7,608 nt of DNA from Lachnospiraceae bacterium UBA3711 (GTDB taxonomy: Bacteria > Bacillota > Clostridia > Lachnospirales > Lachnospiraceae): assembly GCA_002371345.1 (NCBI GenBank), contig DFHY01000003.1:2730-10337 (forward strand). Reading direction: 5' to 3'. The first letter of the stretch is position 1, and each line of letters starts with the position of its first letter. The notes below the pieces were generated by a model. That model saw nothing but the letters and a program-made list of their open reading frames with translations. It had not been told where the DNA came from and made no database searches. The position numbers and the translations under genes were made by a program. Positions 1-6,905 of the stretch are shown here, in pieces.

Positions 1-1112
1 CACCTCAGATAGTTCAGGAATGTGTACTCCTTCGGAAGTGCGAACACTGTTCCGAGCTGGTGTTTAAGAAGCCTGACGTCCTTCGTCGCGACGGTGTGCC
101 ATGTAGTTGCCATCGTAGTGACGTTGTACAGGATATGACACTCCGGCTTCTCCACTGTACCGAAATACGGAACCACCTTCGACGGCTCCATCACAACCTC
201 ACCCAGAAGAAGAGTTCCCGGACATACAACCTCACAAGCCATCCTCATGATCCTGACCAGCGTGTGTACCTGCATGAGATTGCGGCAGGGAGTTCCCAGC
301 TGCTTCCAGATATACGGAACCGCGTCAAGCCGAATGACGTCCACTCCCTTGTTGCACAGGTTCAGCATATTGTCCGTCATGTCGTTGAATACCATCGGAT
401 TCCAGTAGTTCAGATCCCACTGGTAAGGATAGAAGGTCGTCATGACAACCTTCCCGGCTTCCTCGCACCAGGTGAAGTTCCCCGGAGCTGTCGTAGGAAA
501 TACCTGCGGAACGGTCTTCTCGAACTCATTCGGAATAGACCAGTTGTCGAAGAAGAAGTAACGGGCCTGATATTCCCTGTCTCCGCTGCGGGCTTTCCTT
601 GCCCACTCGTGATCTTCGCTGGTATGGTTCATCACAAAGTCCAGGCACAGGCTCATCCCTCTGCCGTGGCATGCGTCGGCGAGGTTCTCAAGATCGTCCA
701 TGGTTCCCAGCGCGGGGTCCACACTCCTGAAGTCAGATACCGCGTATCCGCCGTCGCTGCGTCCCTTCGGACTCTGCAGCAGCGGCATCAGATGCAGATA
801 ATTGACTCCGCACTCATGAATATAATCAAGATGCTCGGTCACGCCCTTCAGGTTCTCCGAAAAGCACTGTGTGTACATAAGCATGCCGGTCAGGCAGCCG
901 TCCTTATACCACTCCGGCAGCGCTTCACGTGACTCATCCAATGACCGGAGTTCTTCCTTTCTCTCGGAGTAGTTCCGATGCAGCATATCAAGGAAATACT
1001 CAAATGCCTCCTCATCTCCATGGTACAGTTCACCATAGAGCCACTTCATCTCGTCATAACACTTTGAAAGCCGTTTCGTAAACACTTCATCCCAGGTTTC
1101 TCTCGCGGTCAT
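1..1112 (-). CDS. Amylosucrase-type GH13 glucosyltransferase (3' end beyond window)
   Basis: This is probably an amylosucrase (EC 2.4.1.4, GH13 subfamily 4), which splits sucrose and adds the glucose to a growing alpha-1,4-glucan while releasing fructose. I translated 370 residues; the family has about 630-650, so roughly 40% is missing at the C-terminus. Visible signatures, in order, are an N-terminal helical segment (about 1-75), SDGGYAVSD (119-127), the region I motif DFVMNHTS (158-165), VDVIRLDAV (257-265) with the predicted nucleophile D263, IWKQLGTP soon after, and LLGEVV (302-307) with the predicted acid/base E305. The 42-residue gap between D263 and E305 equals the D286-E328 gap of the Neisseria polysaccharea enzyme. 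The third catalytic Asp (HDD motif) should lie about three codons past the left edge. The start ATG at 1112-1110 follows an AGGGAA-type ribosome binding site. There is no signal peptide, so the enzyme is predicted to be cytoplasmic. Sucrose hydrolase activity is the main alternative; sucrose phosphorylase fits the motifs less well. Confidence 0.9.
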   Translation of the reverse strand, partial: MTARETWDEVFTKRLSKCYDEMKWLYGELYHGDEEAFEYFLDMLHRNYSERKEELRSLDESREALPEWYKDGCLTGMLMYTQCFSENLKGVTEHLDYIHECGVNYLHLMPLLQSPKGRSDGGYAVSDFRSVDPALGTMDDLENLADACHGRGMSLCLDFVMNHTSEDHEWARKARSGDREYQARYFFFDNWSIPNEFEKTVPQVFPTTAPGNFTWCEEAGKVVMTTFYPYQWDLNYWNPMVFNDMTDNMLNLCNKGVDVIRLDAVPYIWKQLGTPCRNLMQVHTLVRIMRMACEVVCPGTLLLGEVVMEPSKVVPYFGTVEKPECHILYNVTTMATTWHTVATKDVRLLKHQLGTVFALPKEYTFLNYLR

Positions 1113-1158
1113 AGTCTTCCCTTTCTGCGCGTTGTCCTATTCCAGCAATTTCTCCTGC

Positions 1159-1171
1159 CCCTGACTCAGGG
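1159..1171. promoter_or_regulatory. Palindrome in amylosucrase leader (possible operator)
   Basis: CCCTGA-C-TCAGGG is a perfect 6-1-6 inverted repeat. It lies about 13-25 nt downstream of the predicted transcription start of the amylosucrase gene. Its place and symmetry suit a repressor operator; as RNA it could also form a 5-bp hairpin with a 3-nt loop. I recognise no regulator family for it. Confidence 0.3.
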
Positions 1172-1190
1172 CTTTTGACCCTTAAATCAC

Positions 1191-1219
1191 ATTATAAAAC
1201 AGTCTTTACATTCCGAACA
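1191..1219 (-). promoter_or_regulatory. Candidate promoter of the amylosucrase gene
   Basis: On the minus strand a perfect TATAAT -10 box lies at 1196-1191. The sequence 17 bp upstream (TGTTCG at 1219-1214) is a poor -35 box, so the promoter may need an activator. The predicted start near 1184 leaves a leader of about 70 nt before the ATG. This is inference from box matches only. Confidence 0.5.
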
Positions 1220-1268
1220 TCTCTCTATGGCAGTTTCCCTTTAGAAAAATGCGAGAAAATAACTCCGT

Positions 1269-1291
1269 TAACCCGTCACTTTGACGAGTTA
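1269..1291 (-). terminator. Stem-loop just after nnr (weak terminator candidate)
   Basis: Starting 5 nt after the nnr stop codon, the minus strand can form a 10-bp stem (TAACTCGTCA with TGACGGGTTA, one U-G pair) around an AAG loop. The nearest T-rich run (TTATTTT) begins several nt later, so it is a poor intrinsic terminator by itself. It may protect the 3' end or pause polymerase. The rest of the 1113-1295 gap holds only the amylosucrase promoter and leader. Confidence 0.4.
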
Positions 1292-1295
1292 CGTC

Positions 1296-2795
1296 TCAGT
1301 GCTTTCTCAATACCTCAGGAATATATGAGATGATATCTCCTGCCTTCATCGCCCGGCGGCCAAGAGATGAGGCAGCCATGTCCCCGGCCAGTGAATGGAC
1401 CAGCACTCCTGCTCTTGCAGCTTCGGAGGGCTGTGTTCCCTGAGCCAGTAGAGCTCCAATGATTCCTGTCAGAACGTCACCTGATCCCCCTGCCGCCATA
1501 CCGTCATTTCCATAAGAATTCAGGAACGTCTGCCCATCGGAGGATATGATAGTGTTCGCTCCCTTCATCACAGTGACGCACCCAAGAGCGCGGCTGCTCT
1601 CCCGGGCAAAGAATACCGGCGATGCCGCAACAGCCGCGGTGCCCTGCCGGTCATCCATAAACAACGAGCTGAGCCGGCTCATCTCGCCCGGATGAGGTGT
1701 AATGACGGTATCTTCACGAAGCAGCCCTGCAAGGCCAGGGTTCTTCGATATCAGATTCAGAGCGTCCGCATCGATCATCATCGGACCGGACCATGTCTCA
1801 AGCATGCACTCCAGGATGCGTCTGCTGATGTCCGACTGCCCCATCCCGGGACCGGCCGCGACGCTGTCAGCCCACTCAAGATGTTCCTGTATGTTTCCGT
1901 CCTCCGGCCATGGGGCAAACAGAGCTTCAGGAAGTGATGATTGTAGTATCGTCCTGTTTGCCTCGTCAGACAGGATCTTCACAAGACCGATACCGCTTCT
2001 GAGCGCAGCCGCGCCTGCAAGGTACGCGGCTCCTGCTATGTTCCTGCCTCCGGCGATAAGAAGCAGCTTTCCATAGGTGCCTTTATTGGCGTCAGGACGG
2101 CGTTTTGGAAGAAGATCATCAAGGTCTGACTCCTCGAGCTCATATACAGGCTCACTGTCCCACCTGACTCTTCTGTCGGTGATGCCGACGTCTCTCACCA
2201 CAACTTCTCCGCAGTTATACGCTCCCGGATACAGCATGTGGCCGAGCTTCCCGTACTGCATCGTCACGGTTACATCCGCCTCGACGGCACATCCCAGGAT
2301 CTGTCCGGTATCGGCGCTTACCCCCGACGGGATGTCAATCGCGACAACCGGCGCCTCCACACGGTTCACAGCACTTATAACATCGGCGTATCTTCCGATC
2401 ACTTCCCGCGCAAGCCCTATCCCGAACAGGGCGTCCAGGATAAGATCATATCCCTTCAGCGAGGCATCATCGGGAATCTCACACCCTCCATACGCAAGAA
2501 ATATCTCAGCCTGAAGAGCGGTCTGCTCAGTCCTCCTGTCATGCTTTCCCACGAACAGCACATCTGCTTTCCTCCCGGCCAGGTTCAGAAGACGAGCGGC
2601 GGCGTATCCGTCTCCGCCATTGTTGCCGCTCCCGCAGACTGCCAGTATTCTGGACGCGTCAGGATATCTCTCAAGCACAACGTCCCTGACCGCGAGAGCC
2701 GCTCTCTCCATCAGTACAAGAGACGGAACCCTGAAAGCTTCGATCGTAGTCCGGTCGCAGGCTTTCATCTGTTCAGCATTCAGCAGATACTTCAT
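1296..2795 (-). CDS. nnr: Bifunctional NAD(P)HX epimerase / ADP-dependent NAD(P)HX dehydratase
   Basis: This 499-residue enzyme repairs hydrated, inactive NADH and NADPH. The N-terminal YjeF_N domain (about 1-215) interconverts the R and S epimers of NAD(P)HX (EC 5.1.99.6). The C-terminal ribokinase-like domain (about 225-499) dehydrates the S form using ADP (EC 4.2.1.136). Seen in the N-domain are CGSGNNGGDG (54-63), DALFGIG (121-127) and DIPSG (154-158). Seen in the C-domain are KGTYGK (238-243), AAGPGMG (313-319), DADALN (342-347), TPHPGE (366-371), KGAN (411-414) and the nucleotide-binding loop GMAAGGSGDVLTG (432-444). Both halves look complete, and the length is normal for the bacterial fusion. 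The reading frame stays open upstream to 2885, but MKYLLNAEQM at 2795 matches the family's N-terminus and has a GGAGGGG ribosome binding site. It lies 149 bp downstream of eno with a terminator between them, so joint expression with eno is uncertain. Confidence 0.96.
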   Translation of the reverse strand: MKYLLNAEQMKACDRTTIEAFRVPSLVLMERAALAVRDVVLERYPDASRILAVCGSGNNGGDGYAAARLLNLAGRKADVLFVGKHDRRTEQTALQAEIFLAYGGCEIPDDASLKGYDLILDALFGIGLAREVIGRYADVISAVNRVEAPVVAIDIPSGVSADTGQILGCAVEADVTVTMQYGKLGHMLYPGAYNCGEVVVRDVGITDRRVRWDSEPVYELEESDLDDLLPKRRPDANKGTYGKLLLIAGGRNIAGAAYLAGAAALRSGIGLVKILSDEANRTILQSSLPEALFAPWPEDGNIQEHLEWADSVAAGPGMGQSDISRRILECMLETWSGPMMIDADALNLISKNPGLAGLLREDTVITPHPGEMSRLSSLFMDDRQGTAAVAASPVFFARESSRALGCVTVMKGANTIISSDGQTFLNSYGNDGMAAGGSGDVLTGIIGALLAQGTQPSEAARAGVLVHSLAGDMAASSLGRRAMKAGDIISYIPEVLRKH

Positions 2796-2799
2796 AGAT

Positions 2800-2806
2800 C
2801 CCCTCC
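2800..2806 (-). promoter_or_regulatory. Ribosome binding site that fixes the nnr start
   Basis: GGAGGGG on the minus strand ends 4 nt before the ATG at 2795 (6 nt if GGAGG is taken as the core). The upstream in-frame ATG at 2885 lies upstream of the eno terminator hairpin and is unlikely to be used. Confidence 0.8.
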
Positions 2807-2836
2807 ATCTCCCCCACACAGGCGGGACTGTTATTG

Positions 2837-2871
2837 AAAAAAAGCCGGGGCACATCATCTGACGGCCCCGG
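2837..2871 (-). terminator. Intrinsic terminator after eno
   Basis: On the minus strand a perfect 7-bp stem (CCGGGGC with GCCCCGG) encloses a 13-nt loop and is followed by CTTTTTTT. This is a clear Rho-independent terminator about 75 nt after the eno stop. Only 41 nt separate the end of its T-run from the nnr ATG. It therefore either ends eno transcripts with some readthrough into nnr, or sits inside an nnr leader. Confidence 0.85.
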
Positions 2872-2891
2872 GACAATCCCGCCAAGGCGGA

Positions 2892-2900
2892 ATCATATCA
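2892..2900 (-). promoter_or_regulatory. Possible extended -10 promoter for nnr
   Basis: TGATATGAT on the minus strand fits an extended -10 element (TGnTATAAT with one mismatch). No convincing -35 box lies 17 bp upstream. A start near 2885 would place the terminator at 2837-2871 inside the nnr leader. This is speculative. Confidence 0.25.
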
Positions 2901-2913
2901 GTTCAAATCTGCA

Positions 2914-2936
2914 GCCGGCTTCTCATGAAGCCCGGC
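2914..2936 (-). other. First stem-loop after eno stop
   Basis: Eight nt after the eno stop the minus strand reads GCCGGGCTTC-ATGA-GAAGCCGGC. This is a 9-bp stem with one bulged G and a 4-nt loop. No U-run follows, so it is more likely a 3'-end stabilising or pausing hairpin that works with the terminator further on. Confidence 0.5.
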
Positions 2937-2944
2937 ACTAAAAA

Positions 2945-4255
<1,311 letters not shown>

Positions 4256-4262
4256 AATAGAT

Positions 4263-4268
4263 TCCTTT
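4263..4268 (-). promoter_or_regulatory. Ribosome binding site of eno
   Basis: AAAGGA on the minus strand lies 7 nt before the ATG at 4255. It supports that start over the longer open frame beginning at 4396, which would begin upstream of the likely promoter. Confidence 0.7.
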
Positions 4269-4270
4269 CC

Positions 4271-4286
4271 CCGTTCCAAGGAACGG
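4271..4286 (-). promoter_or_regulatory. Hairpin directly upstream of the eno ribosome binding site
   Basis: CCGTTCC-TT-GGAACGG on the minus strand is an inverted repeat of 7 bp per arm; as RNA it would be a 6-bp stem with a CTTG loop. It ends only 2 nt before the ribosome binding site, so it can act as a 5' stabiliser of the mRNA or influence ribosome access. Confidence 0.5.
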
Positions 4287-4366
4287 CACTGGTAATGGAT
4301 CCCGGACACCCCGGGGTTCTGTGCTTCCGGGCGGACACGCGAATCTGGTATCCGACAACGTACTTT

Positions 4367-4396
4367 ATTATAAGGCTTTTTGAGGGTGATTGCCAC
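4367..4396 (-). promoter_or_regulatory. Promoter of eno
   Basis: On the minus strand a perfect TATAAT (4372-4367) follows GTGGCA (4396-4391, 4 of 6 matches to TTGACA) with an 18-bp spacer. The predicted start near 4360 gives a leader of about 105 nt with three stem-forming stretches. The -35 box overlaps the small hairpin behind the neighbouring nucleotidyltransferase gene. Confidence 0.6.
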
Positions 4397-4398
4397 CC
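4384..4398. other. Small stem-loop after the nucleotidyltransferase gene
   Basis: GGGTG-ATTGC-CACCC is a 5-bp stem with a 5-nt loop, starting 6 nt after the minus-strand stop codon. On the minus strand it is followed by TCAAAAAG, not a U-run, so it is a doubtful terminator. I see no stronger terminator for the nucleotidyltransferase gene, so its transcripts may run into eno. Confidence 0.35.
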
Positions 4399-4404
4399 CT
4401 TTCT

Positions 4405-5358
4405 TCAGATATCGGGGTATACCCCGTCCCCCTTGAGTTTCCTCATCGCTTCCACGACGTCTTCCTTGTCCTGCGAATATGTGACTCCGTGCCAGACATC
4501 ATGTACGGTAAGGACCTTCACCCTCGCTCTGCCCTCTTCCATCAGGTCATTTACGACGAACGGGAGGAAATACTCACATCCTGCCGGATTCTTCTCAAGC
4601 TCTGTATCGAGGAACCGCGGGAACCTCTCCTCAAGCCTCGACATGAAGGATTCCGGGAAGCCCCACATGTTCATCGAGACAACACTGTCGCCGCTGACAG
4701 GCGTCCATGACTTGCCGTCGTCATTGAGATAGGCGGCATCCTCTCCCTCGCGCACAATCTTTGTCCGCTCCGTGATGGATGTGAGGAAGCCTTCGGCGTC
4801 TGTCGTACAGACTCCCCGCGCCACAGATCCGTTATCGGTCAGGGTGTTCTTCAGAAGGTATCCCGCCATGACATATTCCTCAGTCCGGCTGCCGGTCCCG
4901 CGCTCCGTCTGTCCTGACGTTTCCGCCGTGTTGTCAGCCTGGCCTGCCAGAAAATCATAGACCAGCCTGAATGCCTCCACGCCATAGTAATCGTCAGCAT
5001 TGATGACGGCAAACGGCCCGCTGATGATATCTCTGGCGCTGAGCACAGCATGGCCTGTGCCCCATGGTTTCTTACGGTCCTCCGGAACGGCATATCCCTC
5101 AGGAAGGTCGTCGACATCCTGAAATGCGTAACGCACCTTCATCGAAGAGCTTATCCTGTCTCCGATAGCCTCACGGAAGAGCTGCTCATTTTCTTTCTTT
5201 ATGATAAATATGACCTCATCAAATCCCGCGCGCCTGGCGTCATAGATTGAGAAGTCCATTATGATATGGCCATCCTTATCCACAGGGTCAATCTGCTTCA
5301 GGCCGCCGTAACGGCTTCCCATGCCGGCAGCCATAATCACCAGAACCGGTTTCTTCAT
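4405..5358 (-). CDS. Nucleotidyltransferase family protein (sugar-phosphate type)
   Basis: A 317-residue cytoplasmic protein with the NTP-transferase (GT-A) fold, which transfers a nucleoside monophosphate from an NTP to a sugar phosphate or similar substrate. The N-terminal phosphate-binding signature AAGMGSRYGGLKQ (10-22) is intact. PWGTGHA (98-104) resembles the nucleotide-binding loop of UDP-glucose pyrophosphorylases, and NADDYYG (120-126) supplies the acidic metal-binding site. VSMNMWGF (227-234) is the likely substrate-side strand, and GVTYSQDKEDV (291-301) is a well-kept C-terminal motif of this group. Residues about 139-160 are a polar Gly/Thr/Glu-rich insertion, probably a surface loop. 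The start ATG at 5358 follows GGAGG by 7 nt. The gene is upstream of eno on the same strand, with 149 bp between them. It is divergent from the nuclease gene, sharing a 133-bp gap. The substrate is not identified: glucose-1-phosphate, another sugar phosphate or phosphocholine are all possible. Confidence 0.88.
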   Translation of the reverse strand: MKKPVLVIMAAGMGSRYGGLKQIDPVDKDGHIIMDFSIYDARRAGFDEVIFIIKKENEQLFREAIGDRISSSMKVRYAFQDVDDLPEGYAVPEDRKKPWGTGHAVLSARDIISGPFAVINADDYYGVEAFRLVYDFLAGQADNTAETSGQTERGTGSRTEEYVMAGYLLKNTLTDNGSVARGVCTTDAEGFLTSITERTKIVREGEDAAYLNDDGKSWTPVSGDSVVSMNMWGFPESFMSRLEERFPRFLDTELEKNPAGCEYFLPFVVNDLMEEGRARVKVLTVHDVWHGVTYSQDKEDVVEAMRKLKGDGVYPDI

Positions 5359-5365
5359 GTATTAT

Positions 5366-5370
5366 CCTCC
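5366..5370 (-). promoter_or_regulatory. Ribosome binding site of the nucleotidyltransferase gene
   Basis: A consensus GGAGG on the minus strand lies 7 nt before the ATG at 5358. It contrasts with the divergent plus-strand gene in the same gap, which has none. Confidence 0.8.
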
Positions 5371-5396
5371 TGATAATTCACAATTTCATCAACTTC

Positions 5397-5416
5397 TGCA
5401 TGCAAAATGCATTCTA
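5397..5416 (-). promoter_or_regulatory. Weak promoter candidate with overlapping inverted repeat
   Basis: TAGAAT (5416-5411, minus strand) matches 5 of 6 bases of a -10 box, but no good -35 box lies 16-18 bp upstream. Overlapping its edge, TGCAT-5 nt-ATGCA (5397-5411) is an inverted repeat in a position that would suit an operator. Both are tentative. Confidence 0.3.
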
Positions 5417-5456
5417 CCATAAAACCGGTACATGAGACACTGTTATATCTCAATAG

Positions 5457-5485
5457 TTGTAAAACGTGCCGATCCATGCTACGAT
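5457..5485 (+). promoter_or_regulatory. Candidate promoter giving a leaderless nuclease mRNA
   Basis: TTGTAA (5457-5462) and TACGAT (5480-5485) each match 4 of 6 consensus bases and are separated by exactly 17 bp. Six nt follow before the ATG at 5492, so the usual start distance would place transcription initiation on the A of the start codon. There is no Shine-Dalgarno sequence before this ATG, which fits a leaderless message. Confidence 0.4.
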
Positions 5486-5491
5486 CGCCGC

Positions 5492-6751
5492 ATGAAAAAA
5501 AGAACTTATACGGCCGTCTGTCAATCAGAATATCTCAGGGCATTCGGACTTGACCCGGACAGGGTCATCTATTTTGATATCGAGACAACCGGATTCAGGC
5601 CGTCAACCTCCAGTCTGTATATGATCGGCTGGGCTGTACAGAGCGGCTGTCAGCCTTGCTGTGAAGACGGACCGGCCAGCTGGTCAGTCACGCAGATCAT
5701 GGCTCAGTCACGCCGTGAAGAGGTCATGCTCCTGAGACAGTTTGCGGATATCCTGAAGGACTATGACACGATCATAGAATTCAACGGAGACCGTTTTGAT
5801 CTTCCTTATCTCAGGGAAAAATATCTCTCCTATGATATGCATGACCCGCTGTCACGCTTCACAACTGTAGATCTCTACCGTCAGATACGCCCGTACAGAC
5901 AGGCTCTGGGCCTTGCCCGTCTCAACCAGAAGTCAGTTGAGCGGTTCCTGGAGATACAGCGCAGCGATCCGTACAGCGGCGGCGAACTGATCGATGTATA
6001 TCGAACTGTAAGGGATCATCGTTGCGATTCCCCCGATGATGAGGAGAAAGCCGTCAGCGCTTTATTCCTCCATAACCGGGAGGATGTCACAGGCATGATG
6101 GACATGACTCCTCTTCTCGCTTACCGCATGGCTGTTGAGAGTTCAGCCACAGTCACAGGCTCTGTCCGCGGGATCTGGCCTGCTTCCGGCAAGCCGGATG
6201 AGGGGCAATGTGATTCAGGCAAGCCGGACGCAGAGCAGCGCATTTACGGCAAGCCGGACGCAGACCATTGTGTTTCAGGCCGCTCAGCTTCAGGTTCACC
6301 AATGTCCGGTACCACTTGTATAATTGCCTTCTATAAGCTGGACGTTCCGGTCCCGAAGTCTTTTGCCGCGTCCATGGACGGCAGCTGTGAAGTCGATGTC
6401 TCAGGCAGCCTTGTCAGGGTAGTTATCAGGCCTTTTTGCGGATGCATGTATCACTTCTTCCCTGACTATAAGAACTACTATTATCTTCCGGAAGAGGACA
6501 CAGCGATGCACAAGAGCGTCGCGTCATTCGTCGATCCGGCCCACCGCGAGAAAGCGAAGGCGCAGAACTGCTACGTCAAAAGAGAGGGAGTATTCCTGCC
6601 ATCACTCTCTGAATCTGAATCACATCCTGTGTTCAGGCGCTCCTTCACGGATCCTGTAAAGTGGTTCGAATACACTCAAGGAATGGAGAACAACGGTGAA
6701 TTCTTCGGAAACTATATTCACAACCTTGTCCGTTCTCTCTGCAGCACATGA
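5492..6751 (+). CDS. YprB-like RNase H-fold nuclease
   Basis: A 419-residue protein whose N-terminal half is an RNase H-like 3'-5' exonuclease domain (YprB / RNase_H_2 type, about 24-212). The DEDD-type residues are visible: D29 and E31 in VIYFDIETTGF, the second motif EFNGDRFDLPYL with D103, and HNREDV with H194 and D198. Residues 232-271 are a 10-residue tandem repeat linker. The C-terminal part (about 275-415) carries YKNYYYLPEEDTAMHKSV (326-343) and a Cys/Lys-rich stretch near 355-365; I recall a similar tail in Lachnospiraceae homologues but know no activity for it. The substrate is unknown; DNA or RNA processing is inferred from the fold. The open frame begins at 5432, but ATG 5492 gives the usual short N-terminus before the first motif. 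Neither start has a Shine-Dalgarno site. It is the only plus-strand gene here, divergent from the nucleotidyltransferase and convergent with the S1 gene. Confidence 0.82.
   Translation: MKKRTYTAVCQSEYLRAFGLDPDRVIYFDIETTGFRPSTSSLYMIGWAVQSGCQPCCEDGPASWSVTQIMAQSRREEVMLLRQFADILKDYDTIIEFNGDRFDLPYLREKYLSYDMHDPLSRFTTVDLYRQIRPYRQALGLARLNQKSVERFLEIQRSDPYSGGELIDVYRTVRDHRCDSPDDEEKAVSALFLHNREDVTGMMDMTPLLAYRMAVESSATVTGSVRGIWPASGKPDEGQCDSGKPDAEQRIYGKPDADHCVSGRSASGSPMSGTTCIIAFYKLDVPVPKSFAASMDGSCEVDVSGSLVRVVIRPFCGCMYHFFPDYKNYYYLPEEDTAMHKSVASFVDPAHREKAKAQNCYVKREGVFLPSLSESESHPVFRRSFTDPVKWFEYTQGMENNGEFFGNYIHNLVRSLCST
6185..6304 (+). repeat. 30-bp in-frame tandem repeat coding for 10-residue units
   Basis: Three 30-bp units (6185-6214, 6215-6244, 6245-6274) and a decayed fourth (to about 6304) share the core GGCAAGCCGGAYG. 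They encode SGKPDEGQCD, SGKPDAEQRI, YGKPDADHCV and SGRSASGSPM, all in frame. They lie at residues 232-271 of the nuclease, between its exonuclease domain and C-terminal domain, and probably form a flexible polar linker of variable length. Confidence 0.85.
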
Positions 6752-6807
6752 CAGATCGGCCTCGTAATGGCACAAGGCATCCTCAGCAAACTATAGGAGC
6801 CGACTGA

Positions 6808-6890
6808 GCCCGGCCAGATGCATGCACGCGCGAAGCCGACCAACTCTTCTATGGGAGAGCGGAGCGCGTGCAATTGCATCGCAGGCGGGC
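6808..6890. repeat. 83-nt GC-rich hairpin inside the palindromic element
   Basis: GCCCGGCC (6808-6815) pairs with GGCGGGC (6884-6890, one bulge). GATGCA (6817-6822) pairs with TGCATC (6875-6880). TGCACGCGC (6823-6831) pairs perfectly with GCGCGTGCA (6864-6872). CCG (6836-6838) pairs with CGG (6860-6862), and CTCTTC (6844-6849) pairs with GGAGAG (6854-6859) around a TATG loop. About 30 pairs form with only small bulges. No U-run follows on either strand, so it is not a classical terminator. Confidence 0.8.
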
Positions 6891-6905
6891 AAAAGCAGGC
6901 GACGT

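Noticed and set aside
60..932. Plus-strand open frame of 290 codons across the amylosucrase region
   Set aside because: It lies antisense to a gene with clear GH13 motifs, has no recognisable domain and no ribosome binding site, and is Arg/His-rich as expected from a shadow frame.
2077..2837. Several plus-strand open frames across nnr
   Set aside because: They are antisense to a well-conserved two-domain enzyme and show no domain or start signal.
2796..2885. N-terminal extension of nnr to 2885
   Set aside because: The extension would be translated from the terminator region after eno. The ATG at 2795 has a strong ribosome binding site and the family-typical N-terminus.
4256..4396. N-terminal extension of enolase to 4396
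   Set aside because: It overlaps the promoter and structured leader, is not part of any known enolase, and the ATG at 4255 has its own ribosome binding site.
5432..5491. Longer start of the nuclease at the upstream in-frame ATG
   Set aside because: No ribosome binding site precedes it, and the extra 20 residues extend beyond the usual family N-terminus, though they cannot be fully excluded.
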